Positions 35,406 to 44,831 of a stretch of 64,000 nt of DNA are shown in pieces. The notes under the pieces are model-generated. The model was not told the origin of the DNA, made no database searches, and worked only from the letters and a program-made list of their open reading frames with translations. Position numbers and translations under genes: made by a program. How positions within the stretch are numbered: the first letter of the stretch is position 1; the number at the start of each line of letters is the position of its first letter. The stretch lies in assembly GCA_964445195.1 (NCBI GenBank), contig CAYUKA010000001.1, positions 1 to 64,000 of the forward strand. The letters run 5' to 3'. This DNA comes from UM-FILTER-47-13 sp964445195 (lineage in GTDB: Bacteria; Pseudomonadota; Alphaproteobacteria; Micavibrionales; Micavibrionaceae).

Positions 35406-36497
35406 ATGAAACTGGAATCGAAAACCCTTGGCATTCTCGGCGGCGGGCAGCTCGGCCGGATGAGCGCGATGGCCGCGGCACGGCTTGGCATCAGGACTTA
35501 TATCTATTGTCCGGAAGAAGATTGCCCGGCGAGCCATGTCGCCGCCCGGACCTTCACCGCCGCGTATGATGACAAGCGGCAGTTAAAAAACTTCGCAGCT
35601 TCTGTCGATATCGTGTCATATGAGTTCGAAAATATTCCGCTGGAAACGGTCCGGTACCTGCAGCAGCACGTACCGGTCTATCCCGATGACCGGCTGCTGG
35701 AGGTCGCGCAGGATCGGGGCAAAGAGAAACAGTTTCTCAACGACATCGGTATTCCTACGGCGCAATGGACCCTCGCCGGCAGTGCAAAAGAGGTGCAGGA
35801 CCGCGTCAACGAAATGGGGCGTAGCGAATATATAATCAAAACCACACGTTTCGGATATGACGGCAAAGGCCAGGCCTCATGGGATGAGTCTTCGAATACA
35901 AAGGTTTTGTGGAGCAAGCTCAATACAAAACAGGTCATCATTGAAGAAAAGATTGATTTTGCTTGTGAAATCTCTGTGATTGTAGCCCGCGACAAGCTCG
36001 GACAAACCGCTGCCTACGGCCCGGTGCTGAATGAACATCGCAATCATATTCTTGCCAAAAGCACTGTCCCGGCCCCGATCCCTGAACATACCGCGGCAGA
36101 AGCCCGTAAGCTGACCGAACATCTGGCCAGTGCCGTCGATCTGGTCGGCGTGCTGGCGCTGGAGCTGTTTGTAACGAATGACGGGCGGCTGATCGCCAAT
36201 GAAATCGCGCCGCGCACTCATAATTCCGGCCACTGGACGATTGATGCCTGCGCCGTCTCACAGTTTGAACAGCATGTGCGCACAGTCTGCGGTATGCCGG
36301 TCGCGCCGCCGGGCCGGCATTCGGATGCGGTGATGGCCAACCTGATCGGTCGCGATGCCAAAAAGCTCGGCCCGTGGCTGGAGATGAAAGGCGCCTGCCT
36401 GCATCTTTACGGCAAAGACGAAATCCGCGACGGGCGCAAGCTTGGCCATGTCACCGTGCTGAAGCCAAAAACAGCCAGTGAAATCAGTCATGATTAG
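35406..36497 (+). CDS. purK: 5-(carboxyamino)imidazole ribonucleotide synthase
   Basis: PurK uses ATP and bicarbonate to make N5-CAIR, the substrate of PurE. The 363-residue ATP-grasp protein has LGILGGGQLGRM (nucleotide binding), IKTTRFGYDGKGQ and NEIAPRTHNSGHWTIDAC. Length is normal. It follows purE after 64 bp and overlaps the following nucleotidyltransferase gene by eight bases. Confidence 0.96.
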   Translation: MKLESKTLGILGGGQLGRMSAMAAARLGIRTYIYCPEEDCPASHVAARTFTAAYDDKRQLKNFAASVDIVSYEFENIPLETVRYLQQHVPVYPDDRLLEVAQDRGKEKQFLNDIGIPTAQWTLAGSAKEVQDRVNEMGRSEYIIKTTRFGYDGKGQASWDESSNTKVLWSKLNTKQVIIEEKIDFACEISVIVARDKLGQTAAYGPVLNEHRNHILAKSTVPAPIPEHTAAEARKLTEHLASAVDLVGVLALELFVTNDGRLIANEIAPRTHNSGHWTIDACAVSQFEQHVRTVCGMPVAPPGRHSDAVMANLIGRDAKKLGPWLEMKGACLHLYGKDEIRDGRKLGHVTVLKPKTASEISHD

Positions 36498-37059
36498 CAC
36501 CGCAGGCGATATCTTAAAAACAATCCAGACTTCGCCTTACCATATGGCTGCACTAAGGGCTGTGCGCAGCCTCGGTAATGATCAGCAATACTGGATCGCC
36601 GCCGGGTTTGTACGCAATCATATCTGGGACGTTGTGCATGATTATGAAAATGTGACGCCGCTTAACGATATTGATGTCATATATTATGATGCCGTCAACC
36701 AGAATGAAGCGTTTGAAAAAGCGCAGGAACAGAGCCTGAGCGCACAGATCCCCGGCCTGCCCTGGTCGGTCAAAAACCAGGCGCGCATGCATGTCAAGAA
36801 TGGCGATGACCCTTACGATTCAATCGAAGCGGCGCTGGAACACTGGTGCGAAACCGTAACACCGATCGGCGTCCGGCTTGACGCCACAGACCGTCTCCAT
36901 CTTCTTGCCCCTTTGGGTGTCGATGATTTGCTGGCGCTTCGCTGCCACGCAACACCGTTTGCGAAAAGCAAACCGGCCAAATTGCACGATTACCGCAGCC
37001 GCATGCAGGATAAAGCCTGGTGGACGATCTGGCCGCGGGTTAAAGTTTTTGATTTGTAA
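36490..37059 (+). CDS. nucleotidyltransferase-fold protein (COG3575-like)
   Basis: A protein of about 189 residues. It resembles the DUF925/NTP_transf_6 group: WIAAGFVRNHIWDVVH early, then LNDIDVIYYD with paired aspartates as metal ligands, and KPAKLHDYRSRMQDKAWWTIWP at the end. Substrate is unknown. The ATG at 36490 overlaps purK by eight bases; an upstream GTG at 36478 is also open. The overlap suggests co-transcription with purK, yet no purine role is known for the family. Confidence 0.78.
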   Translation: MISTAGDILKTIQTSPYHMAALRAVRSLGNDQQYWIAAGFVRNHIWDVVHDYENVTPLNDIDVIYYDAVNQNEAFEKAQEQSLSAQIPGLPWSVKNQARMHVKNGDDPYDSIEAALEHWCETVTPIGVRLDATDRLHLLAPLGVDDLLALRCHATPFAKSKPAKLHDYRSRMQDKAWWTIWPRVKVFDL

Positions 37060-37109
37060 AAGCAGGCCGATCATCCTATTTTCTAAGCACGAAAAGAAAG
37101 GACAGATTC

Positions 37110-38528
37110 ATGAGCGCAACCGCACAGGCCCAAACCGCCGATACCCGTACAGAGACCGACTCGATCGGCGAGATCGCGGTTCCCGCCGATCGTTACTGGG
37201 GCGCGCAAACACAGCGCAGCCTGCAGAATTTCAAGATCGGCGGTGAAACCATGCCAGCCCCGCTGGTCCGCGCCCTGGGTATCCAGAAAAAAGCCGCAGC
37301 GCTCACCAACATGGATCTCGGCATTCTCGACGCGAAACTGGGGGACGCTATCGTCAGGGCCGCCGATGAAATCATCGACGGCACGCTGGCCGGCGAATTC
37401 CCGCTGGTCGTCTGGCAGACCGGCTCCGGCACGCAAACCAACATGAATGCCAATGAGGTCATCGCCAACCGCGCGATTGAAATCCTTGGCGGTAAGCGTG
37501 GCAGCAAGGATCCGGTCCACCCGAACGATCATGTCAATAAGGGCCAGTCTTCCAATGACACCTTTCCGGCCGTGATGCATATTGCAGCCGCAGAGCAGGT
37601 TCATCACAGCCTGATCCCGGCGCTGGAAACACTTGGTAACGCGCTTGATAAAAAATCAAAAGCCTTTGAAAAAGTTGTAAAAATTGGCCGGACCCACCTG
37701 CAGGACGCCACACCGGTCACGCTGGGCCAAGAGTTTTCCGGTTATGCCCAGCAGGTGCATTACGGGGTCATACGGGTCAAAAACACCCTGCCCCGCCTGA
37801 TGGAACTGGCACAGGGCGGTACCGCCGTCGGCACCGGCATCAACTGTAAAACCGGCTTTGCCGAAGGCTTCGCGGCGCATGTCAGCCGGATTACCGGGCT
37901 GGACTTCATTACTGCACCGAACAAGTTCGAGGCCATGGCCGCCCATGACACGATGGTTGAGCTGTCCGGCGCACTAAATACGCTCGCCGTCAGCCTGATG
38001 AAAATCGCCAATGATATCCGCCTGCTCGGCTCCGGCCCACGCTGCGGTATTGGCGAAATCGCCCTGCCCGCCAACGAGCCCGGCTCCTCGATTATGCCCG
38101 GCAAAGTCAACCCGACCCAGTGCGAGGCACTGACCATGGTCTGCGCGCAAGTCATGGGTAATCACGTCGCCGTCACTGTCGCCGGCAGCAACGGCCATTT
38201 CGAGTTGAATGTCTTTAAACCGGTGATGATTTACAATGTGCTGCAATCCATCCGCCTGCTGGCCGACGCCGCGCTCAGCTTTACCGAGAAATGCGTGAGC
38301 GGTATCGAAGCCAACGAGGACCGCATCAACAAACTGCTGCATGAAAGCCTGATGCTGGTGACGGCGCTCAACCCGCATATCGGCTATGATAGTGCCGCCA
38401 AGATCGCCAAGAAGGCTCATACCGACGGCTCCACACTAAAAGAGGCCGGACTCGCGCTCGGCCTGCTAACCGAGGAACAGTTCAATGAATGGATTGACCC
38501 GGCAGCCATGACGCGGCCGTCAGATTAA
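37110..38528 (+). CDS. fumC: class II fumarate hydratase
   Basis: FumC hydrates fumarate to malate without an Fe-S cluster. The 472-residue protein carries the family signature GSSIMPGKVNPTQC (its mobile loop Ser is catalytic), SSNDTFPAVMHIA and TGSGTQTNMNANEV. Length is normal. It follows the nucleotidyltransferase gene with a 50-bp gap and AAAGGA ahead of its ATG, and precedes a ribbon-helix-helix gene by 13 bp. Confidence 0.97.
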   Translation: MSATAQAQTADTRTETDSIGEIAVPADRYWGAQTQRSLQNFKIGGETMPAPLVRALGIQKKAAALTNMDLGILDAKLGDAIVRAADEIIDGTLAGEFPLVVWQTGSGTQTNMNANEVIANRAIEILGGKRGSKDPVHPNDHVNKGQSSNDTFPAVMHIAAAEQVHHSLIPALETLGNALDKKSKAFEKVVKIGRTHLQDATPVTLGQEFSGYAQQVHYGVIRVKNTLPRLMELAQGGTAVGTGINCKTGFAEGFAAHVSRITGLDFITAPNKFEAMAAHDTMVELSGALNTLAVSLMKIANDIRLLGSGPRCGIGEIALPANEPGSSIMPGKVNPTQCEALTMVCAQVMGNHVAVTVAGSNGHFELNVFKPVMIYNVLQSIRLLADAALSFTEKCVSGIEANEDRINKLLHESLMLVTALNPHIGYDSAAKIAKKAHTDGSTLKEAGLALGLLTEEQFNEWIDPAAMTRPSD

Positions 38529-38541
38529 TGCGTCTCGCACC

Positions 38542-38763
38542 ATGAAAAAACGGTCAGTCAAAATACAGGGCCATTCCACCAGTATTTCGCTGGAAGAAGA
38601 ATTCTGGGACGCACTGAAAGCCATCGCCGCCACGCGCCAGCAAACTCTCAGCAATCTTCTTGCTGAAATCGACCGCAAACGCGGCCGGCAAAACCTGTCC
38701 AGCGCCCTGCGGGTTTTCGTGCTTAAGGACACGCAGGAAAAAATAAAGGGGCAGGATGAGTAA
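38542..38763 (+). CDS. ribbon-helix-helix domain protein
   Basis: A 73-residue protein fitting the RHH_4 pattern: KKRSVKIQGHSTSISLEEEF forms the ribbon strand, then two helices WDALKAIAATRQQTLSNLLAEI and a tail. Probable small DNA-binding regulator, dimeric. It starts 13 bp after fumC; small RHH proteins near fumC are common in alphaproteobacteria. Target unknown. Confidence 0.82.
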   Translation: MKKRSVKIQGHSTSISLEEEFWDALKAIAATRQQTLSNLLAEIDRKRGRQNLSSALRVFVLKDTQEKIKGQDE

Positions 38764-38880
38764 TTCAAGTCCCCTAACATCCTTAATTTACTTACTTTTT
38801 GCATAATGAAGTCGCCGATAATAGTACGATATATACAGGTTTCGGCGTGTCTCTCGTGTAAAGGTAACATATTGATTGAT

Positions 38881-39657
38881 ATGGTAAAGTTCTTAGCGTA
38901 CATAATTCTTGTCATCGCAGGGCTTAGTACAACGGCCAGGGCACAAGTGGCTGCTGATTTCTCTGCCGCCAATGCTGGCTCGGTAATCGTGGGTTATGAT
39001 AGTCGTAGCTGCAATGTCGGTATCGATGGCGCTATCCGCTACAACAGCAGTATAAGCAGCTTGCAGGTTTGCACCCAATCTACCGGCAATTGCCCGAATA
39101 TCGGTGATAGTTGTGATGACGGTACGATATATGCGGGCACAAGTCCCGACGGCACTGTCCGTATGTACGCAGCGCCGGCGGACGCCGGTTTGTTTACCTG
39201 GAATGACGGATCAACCACCTGGGTCAACACAGCAATCGTCGATTGCAACGGCCCTTCCGGCCCCATGGCCTCCTGCCGAACAGGTTTTGATAATACATCA
39301 TTACTGGAGGGCTTATCATCAGGCGGCAGTCCTGCGCCATACGACGCAGCACAACATTGCGCCGACCTGGCGCCGCCGGACGCGGATGCCCTCGGTCACA
39401 ACGACTGGTATCTTCCATCCCTTGACGAGATGCTCGTCCTTTACAACAACAGAGATGAAGGCGACCTCTCCGGCACCTTTACCATGACGGGGTGGCCTAA
39501 TAGCTACTATTGGACTTCATCAGAAGGCTCTGACCAGAATGCACTTAACTACCAGTTCCAAAATGATACTCATGGTTTTCTGCAAAAAAGCGAACAGCAA
39601 AGCGTACGCTGTGTGCGCAAAGGGGGAATCGTCGCATATGGCTGGACGAATTTGTAG
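38881..39657 (+). CDS. secreted DUF1566/Lcl-domain protein
   Basis: A protein of about 258 residues. A signal peptide (VKFLAYIILVIAGLSTTARA) leads into a Cys-rich region, and the C-terminal part matches the DUF1566/Lcl C-terminal domain: HNDWYLPSLDEMLVLYNN, SYYWTSSEGSDQNALNYQF and SVRCVRKGG. Cysteines occur in pairs throughout, implying disulfides in the periplasm or outside. This domain occurs in surface and pilus-tip proteins, so adhesion is a guess. The ATG at 38881 was chosen for the signal peptide; the upstream frame to 38806 has no such feature. The base composition is less GC-rich than its neighbours and it adjoins a MITE, so it may be acquired. Confidence 0.7.
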   Translation: MVKFLAYIILVIAGLSTTARAQVAADFSAANAGSVIVGYDSRSCNVGIDGAIRYNSSISSLQVCTQSTGNCPNIGDSCDDGTIYAGTSPDGTVRMYAAPADAGLFTWNDGSTTWVNTAIVDCNGPSGPMASCRTGFDNTSLLEGLSSGGSPAPYDAAQHCADLAPPDADALGHNDWYLPSLDEMLVLYNNRDEGDLSGTFTMTGWPNSYYWTSSEGSDQNALNYQFQNDTHGFLQKSEQQSVRCVRKGGIVAYGWTNL

Positions 39658-39683
39658 GAATAATTTCGGGCATTCGCGATTAA

Positions 39684-39814
39684 GAGTCTGTTTCAAAACT
39701 CTCTCTTATTGCTTTCCCCGTGAAAACGGGGATCTTTAAAGAGCCGATTTTAAAAGATTCCCGCTTACGCGGGAAAAGCAGTTTTGGTTATTTTCAGAGT
39801 TTTGAAACAGACTC
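39684..39814. mobile_element. MITE-like element, 131 bp, 19-bp terminal inverted repeats, TAA duplication
   Basis: GAGTCTGTTTCAAAACTCT (39684-39702) returns as its exact reverse complement at 39796-39814. The flanks are TAA at 39681-39683 and TAA at 39815-39817, a three-base TNA-type duplication as in some IS5-family groups. The interior contains two small hairpins: CCCCGT with ACGGGG near 39716-39731, and TTCCCGC with GCGGGAA near 39758-39775. No ORF is inside, so it would need a transposase supplied elsewhere. No second copy was noticed in the window. Confidence 0.75.
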
Positions 39815-39906
39815 TAAGGCTCCCTGGCTGGCGCACTATGGCCTGCATCTATACGATTCATGATTAACAGCACTTTACGAAATTTATAGGTCCTGAGCCT
39901 AAAAGA

Positions 39907-42900
39907 TCACTGGCCGCCAAGCAAACCTTCAATGACCCCGAATATCGCCTCTTCCGGTGTCGGCTCGCGGCGTTGTGTCGGCTGCGCCGGATTCTGTGGC
40001 TCAGGCTCAGCCTGCGGCAATGGCTCGGCTTGAGGCTGTTGAGACTGTTGGGGCTGCTGTACAGGCCCCTGGGCACCGGGCAGGCCCATCAGGTTACGGA
40101 TCACACCACCATCATCAATCTTGTCAAGGATCGGGTTCAGGACAACACCCTCAAGCTGCTGCTGGAAATACTGCCGCATCGCATTTTGGCCGAACGTCTG
40201 GGCCGGCTGGTCGATCGGCCCCTTGAACGTGGCGCGCAGCGGTGGCGCACCGACCGGCTCCTTGAGTTGTACAGTGCTTTCCAGATCAAGCGCCCAGAGC
40301 GGCAGGCTGATGGTCCCGGCAGTCGCCACATCAGCAGAACTGCCGGTCAGATTGAGTTTATCGAAGGCAATAACCCCTTCGGTAATGGTATAGGCCCCGT
40401 CCAGCGTATCAAAACGGGTCGTGCCGCCGCCCATCGACGCATCCAGCAACCGGGTGAAATTCTGGGTAAAGCTGGTGCTCGGATCGGCCAGCGCCCGCGA
40501 CAGGCGCGCCAGGTCAAACCCTTCGAACACAAGCTCCTGCCCTGTGATTGTGCCTTTACCGGCCAGATCAAAAACCAGGGCCGCCGGACTGAGGCCAGAG
40601 GTTTTTAGCGTGCTCTCAAGCGATACCGTGCCGCTGGCCTCGACAAGGCGTGAGCCGCTAAAAGACTGCACAAAGTCCTCTAAATTCACATTTTGCGCCA
40701 GCACATTGCCGTTAAAAGACAAAGGCTGTCGCTCCTGCGCCGGCGCTCTCAGTGCCCCTGTCAGCGCGACCTGGCCGCCATACAGCCCGCCGTCAAGCTG
40801 ACGGATATCCATAACGCCGTCCTTCAACACGATGTTGACCCCGGCATTGGTGAAGCGCCAGTTGCCGTAAGAAGCTTCGGCTGCCGTCGCCTTTAACTCG
40901 AGGTCAGCCATATGCAATGCCGCCGTATCAATGGCGTTCCGCGACCAGCGTACATCGTCCGCCTGCCGCAGCGGGCGCGCCCGCACCGTCCCGGTCCCGC
41001 CGGCATCCAGACCGAACAACGCATCGATCGGCAGTTCCGTAACTTTCAGCGCGGCCGTAATCGCGGGCCTGGAACCGGACACATCGGCCACCACATCACC
41101 GGTAACCCTTGACGGACCGATCACGGCCTGTAACTGCGAGAATGTATAAATGTCAGCGTCGCGGCTCATGCTGGCGAACACATCAAGATTCTTGCGGATA
41201 GCCACACCGCTATTGAAAGAAGGATTATAAAGCCGCGCCAGTTCAACATAGTTCGGGTGCTTGAGGCGCAATGTCAGGTCGCTAAGCGCCGGGGCCACCA
41301 GCGCATTGGCCAAAGACCCTGACGCCTCCATGGTCGCGCGCATCGCTTTCAGGTTCGCTGTAAAAGCCAGATTATCCGGCGCGCCTTTGATATCGGCCAG
41401 AATCTCAGCCTGCGCTGCATTGGCCGGCAGCCGCGTCGCATCATAACCGAAATTGGTTAACACCTGCGCCGTATCCTTGATGTCGGCCTGTAGTGACAAG
41501 TCTATCCCGCCTAGTGCCTGAACATCGCGCACACCACCGGCCACGAGTAATGTATCGCCCGCATTGCTCTGCAACTCTGCCGTATCAAGCACGAGGCGCG
41601 TGCCCACCAGGCGGCCTTTGAGCGCCAGGCTGGCATAATCGCGTTTCATAAAGCGCAGGCTTTGCATCGTCGCCTGAAATTCAAGATCGAACGGTAAATC
41701 AATCGCCTTTGTAAAAGCCGTAACATCGGGGCGCGTTTCAGTTTGCACGGCGGCGTTATCGTCACCGGCAATCTGCCGGTACCAGTAATCAGCATCAAAA
41801 CCAAAATTACTCAATGTAATATCCAGCACATCGCGCGCCCCGCCCCGTGACAAGCTGTATGTGCCTTCCGCATTCACCCGCGTTTCAGCAAGCGTTACAT
41901 GTGCATCCTGTATCTTTGCCTGATCCGGTGTGACGATCAGCTTCGCCGCGGCCACCCCGTCATGGGCCAGAATAGCCGCCAGCGCCTCCGGCAAGTCGCC
42001 GGGCAGCAACGCCGCCGCAAAAGCGGCCGGATCGGGACCGGCCAGGCCGGCATCCAGTGTCAGGGTCGGCTCTGAAAACGTCACAGAACCGTCCTGCGCC
42101 GATACGGAACGACTGCCGAAGGTCAGCAGGCTGTTCAGATCCACCGCGACCTCGCCCGGCGCGGTCAGGTTGATCTGGCCGCCATAGCCCTGCTCCTTCC
42201 GGTCTACGCTGAAGGCAACCTCGTTATAAGTGACGCCGCCATATCGTACAGCCGGGCTTTTAATGTTAATCGCGCCGGTCACATCGCGCGGGATGGTAAT
42301 TGTTTCCGGTAGCAGAGTGGCCTGTTGAAGCCCGGCCTCTTGATCAGAGTCAGGCAATAACGGCTCCAGATCAAACGGCGCCGTGACTTCAATGCCCAGA
42401 TTGATATCAAGCGGCCCCGGCGCCCCGTTTCTGAAATTCTTGACCATCAGGCTGCCATTACCGTCCACACTGGCAAAGCCAAGCTTTAAGTTACGGTATG
42501 AAATCTGTTCCGGATCAAAGGTCAAAATACCGCGCAGCGTCAGGGGCTTTTCAAGATAAGGGTGAGAGAGTGTCTCTTCTCCCATCACAACCGGCAATAA
42601 GGCTGCCACATTATCTGTCTGTACCGCCGCTTCGCCCTGCAACTCCACAACGCCGTCCTTAACCACAACAACACCGGAATAGCTGACCTGCGAGGACGCC
42701 ACATCCGGCATTGCCGCTTCAAACTGCACGGCAAGCGACTCCGCGATGTCATCAAGGCGGCCGGAATTCAGGCTGAGATCAATTTTATGCCCGCCATACG
42801 CCAGGTCGCCCTCTACATTGTAAGGCCCCAGCAAGCTGTCACCGCGCATCAGTATATTGATATCCGATACAGCAAGATCGAGGCCACGCTGACGGTTCTG

Positions 42901-43386
42901 ATAGGTAACACGACCGTTTTTAATCCTGACCTGGTTCAGCGCCACCGCATCGGCCAGCCCGGCCGTGGTACCGCCACCACCTATACGTTGTTCCAAAGCC
43001 GGAGTCATCCATGACGGCGTACCATCGGCGTCAACAGCCAAAGTAAAAACAGGCTGTTCCAGCACGATGCTGCTGACAATCACTTCACCGCTGAATAACG
43101 GCCATAGCTCAAGCTGGGCCGCAGCACGCTCCAGCGTAACCAGCGGCGTTCCTTCCGCAGCCTGCGCCGGCGCACTGACAGACAGCTTTTCGATCGATAC
43201 GTGAGGATAGGGTAAAACAGCCAGCTCCAACGTACCATCAACGCGGTATTGATGTCCGGTCGCGTTTTCCAGCTGGGCCAGGATCTGCGTTTTATACTGG
43301 TTCCAGTCAACAAAGCCCGGACCGATCACCAGCGCGCCCCCCAAAAGCAAAATCAGGGACAACACTATGACCAGTAACCGTTTCAC
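39907..43386 (-). CDS. AsmA family protein
   Basis: A 1159-residue inner-membrane-anchored periplasmic protein. It starts with a GTG preceded by AAGGAG at seven bases, then a single membrane helix (residues 5-22) and the GPGFVDWNQYKTQI sequence typical of AsmA N-termini. The long beta-rich body and C-terminal AsmA_2-type domain (about 850-1080, with ISLPLWALDLESTVQLKEP) follow. The last 80 residues are Pro/Gln/Glu-rich. AsmA-like proteins are thought to bridge the envelope and carry phospholipids to the outer membrane. It stands alone, with no operon partner visible. Confidence 0.9.
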   Translation of the reverse strand: MKRLLVIVLSLILLLGGALVIGPGFVDWNQYKTQILAQLENATGHQYRVDGTLELAVLPYPHVSIEKLSVSAPAQAAEGTPLVTLERAAAQLELWPLFSGEVIVSSIVLEQPVFTLAVDADGTPSWMTPALEQRIGGGGTTAGLADAVALNQVRIKNGRVTYQNRQRGLDLAVSDINILMRGDSLLGPYNVEGDLAYGGHKIDLSLNSGRLDDIAESLAVQFEAAMPDVASSQVSYSGVVVVKDGVVELQGEAAVQTDNVAALLPVVMGEETLSHPYLEKPLTLRGILTFDPEQISYRNLKLGFASVDGNGSLMVKNFRNGAPGPLDINLGIEVTAPFDLEPLLPDSDQEAGLQQATLLPETITIPRDVTGAINIKSPAVRYGGVTYNEVAFSVDRKEQGYGGQINLTAPGEVAVDLNSLLTFGSRSVSAQDGSVTFSEPTLTLDAGLAGPDPAAFAAALLPGDLPEALAAILAHDGVAAAKLIVTPDQAKIQDAHVTLAETRVNAEGTYSLSRGGARDVLDITLSNFGFDADYWYRQIAGDDNAAVQTETRPDVTAFTKAIDLPFDLEFQATMQSLRFMKRDYASLALKGRLVGTRLVLDTAELQSNAGDTLLVAGGVRDVQALGGIDLSLQADIKDTAQVLTNFGYDATRLPANAAQAEILADIKGAPDNLAFTANLKAMRATMEASGSLANALVAPALSDLTLRLKHPNYVELARLYNPSFNSGVAIRKNLDVFASMSRDADIYTFSQLQAVIGPSRVTGDVVADVSGSRPAITAALKVTELPIDALFGLDAGGTGTVRARPLRQADDVRWSRNAIDTAALHMADLELKATAAEASYGNWRFTNAGVNIVLKDGVMDIRQLDGGLYGGQVALTGALRAPAQERQPLSFNGNVLAQNVNLEDFVQSFSGSRLVEASGTVSLESTLKTSGLSPAALVFDLAGKGTITGQELVFEGFDLARLSRALADPSTSFTQNFTRLLDASMGGGTTRFDTLDGAYTITEGVIAFDKLNLTGSSADVATAGTISLPLWALDLESTVQLKEPVGAPPLRATFKGPIDQPAQTFGQNAMRQYFQQQLEGVVLNPILDKIDDGGVIRNLMGLPGAQGPVQQPQQSQQPQAEPLPQAEPEPQNPAQPTQRREPTPEEAIFGVIEGLLGGQ

Positions 43387-43510
43387 GCAGGACTCCTTTC
43401 CAGATTTGTACGCAAGTCAGGACACGAATGACGCGCCGCACTATTGACTACTTACTTATATATACAGAAATGGTTCCGGGATAAAGGAGGATCAAGGCCG
43501 ATCGGGCCAG

Positions 43511-44068
43511 TTATTCCTGCTCTTGGCCATACAATTTTTCGAATTGCATCAGGGCCTCGAGAAACGCATCCAGCCGGGGCCTGACCGAACGATCCATCGT
43601 GCGCTTTTGCTGCGGGCTGAGCGTGCCGTACAGACCGCTGAAAACCGCCTCAACGGCGTCGGTCGTATCCGCGAAAGTCTCTTTTTTGTTCAGCACCGCC
43701 CTGTTCGCCTCCTGAATGCGCTGGAGAAGCATCGGCACCAGCGCACGAACGGTCGGATCGCTGTTTTTCAGCTTCTGGTCGAGCATCTTGCGGGTAATAA
43801 CGATCAGGGTCGTGTCTTCCAGTGCCTCAACATTGGCCGAACGGTCCGCGTGAACCACAAGCGACATCTCACCGAAGATTTGCCCCGGCCCAAGCTCGGC
43901 CAGTTCAACACGCTTACCGGCATGTTCGGCATAAACCTGAACCCGGCCCGACTGGATCAGGAAGGCCGAGTTGCCGGCCTCCCCTTGCTTTACAATAAGC
44001 TTGCCCGCGGCGGCAAAACGCCGCTCATGGATTTGCTTGTCTTTATTGCCGCCCGGTGTATCAGGCAT
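43511..44068 (-). CDS. cyclic-nucleotide-binding domain protein
   Basis: A protein of about 185 residues with a cNMP-binding domain (about residues 15-110): IVKQGEAGNSAFLIQSG, and the phosphate-binding cassette GQIFGEMSLVVHADRSANVEA retains Glu and Arg. The C-terminus is helical with no DNA-binding domain, so it is not a CRP-type regulator. The ATG at 44068 has GGGGAG seven bases upstream; a longer frame overlapping phaB lacks family similarity. It follows phaB by 22 bp on the same strand, so it may be co-transcribed with the PHB genes. Role unknown. Confidence 0.82.
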   Translation of the reverse strand: MPDTPGGNKDKQIHERRFAAAGKLIVKQGEAGNSAFLIQSGRVQVYAEHAGKRVELAELGPGQIFGEMSLVVHADRSANVEALEDTTLIVITRKMLDQKLKNSDPTVRALVPMLLQRIQEANRAVLNKKETFADTTDAVEAVFSGLYGTLSPQQKRTMDRSVRPRLDAFLEALMQFEKLYGQEQE

Positions 44069-44090
44069 TGCCGCTCCCCAGGCTACAGCC

Positions 44091-44831
44091 CTAGACCATA
44101 TACTGGCCGCCATTGGCCGAGATTGTTGAACCAGTGATAAAGCCCGCCTTCTCAGAGGACAGGAACGAGACAATACCGGCAATCTCATCCGGCTGGCCCA
44201 TGCGGGCGACCGGGATCTGCCGGATGATCGACTCGAGCACTTCCTGCTTCATATCACCGGTCATATCAGTTTCAATATAGCCGGGGCAAACGGCATTCAC
44301 GGTAATCCCCTTCGCCGCGCCTTCCAGCGCGAGCGCCTTGGTAAAGCCGATCATACCCGCCTTGGCCGCCGAATAATTGACCTGGCCGAACTGGCCTTTC
44401 TGGCCGTTAATCGAGCTGATATTCACGATCCGTCCATATTGGCGTTCGCGCATTTTCGGCACGATAATGCGGCACATATTGAAACAGGAGTTCAGGTTCG
44501 TATCCATCACGTCCTGCCAGTTTTCCGCCGGCATTTTATGCAGCACGCCGTCGCGGGTGATCCCGGCATTATTGACCAGAATGCCGATATCGCCGAGCGT
44601 CTCTTCTATCTCGGTGATACCGCCTTCACATTCGTCATAATTGGCAACATTGAACTTGAAAGCCCGGCCCTGTCCGTCCGCTTCGGAATCGAACCTGGCC
44701 GCAGCCTCGTTATTGCCAAAATAAATTGCCGCCACCTTGTGCCCGTCGGCCATCAGCGTTTTTGATATCGCCAGGCCGATGCCGCGCGTGCCGCCGGTTA
44801 CGACCGCTACTCTTTGTGTTGTCGCTGTCAT
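44091..44831 (-). CDS. phaB: acetoacetyl-CoA reductase
   Basis: PhaB reduces acetoacetyl-CoA to (R)-3-hydroxybutyryl-CoA with NADPH. The 246-residue short-chain dehydrogenase has the nucleotide motif TGGTRGIG at residues 12-19, NNAGITRDG, the catalytic Ser and YxxxK (NYSAAKAG). PhaB-type features include NGQKGQFGQ and the C-terminal ANGGQYMV. It is translationally coupled to phaA by TAATG. Together they make the PHB monomer. Confidence 0.95.
   Translation of the reverse strand: MTATTQRVAVVTGGTRGIGLAISKTLMADGHKVAAIYFGNNEAAARFDSEADGQGRAFKFNVANYDECEGGITEIEETLGDIGILVNNAGITRDGVLHKMPAENWQDVMDTNLNSCFNMCRIIVPKMRERQYGRIVNISSINGQKGQFGQVNYSAAKAGMIGFTKALALEGAAKGITVNAVCPGYIETDMTGDMKQEVLESIIRQIPVARMGQPDEIAGIVSFLSSEKAGFITGSTISANGGQYMV

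Noticed and set aside
39716..39775. Two short hairpins as a possible CRISPR array or REP element
   Set aside because: The hairpins differ from each other, there are no repeated spacers, and they lie inside the inverted-repeat element.
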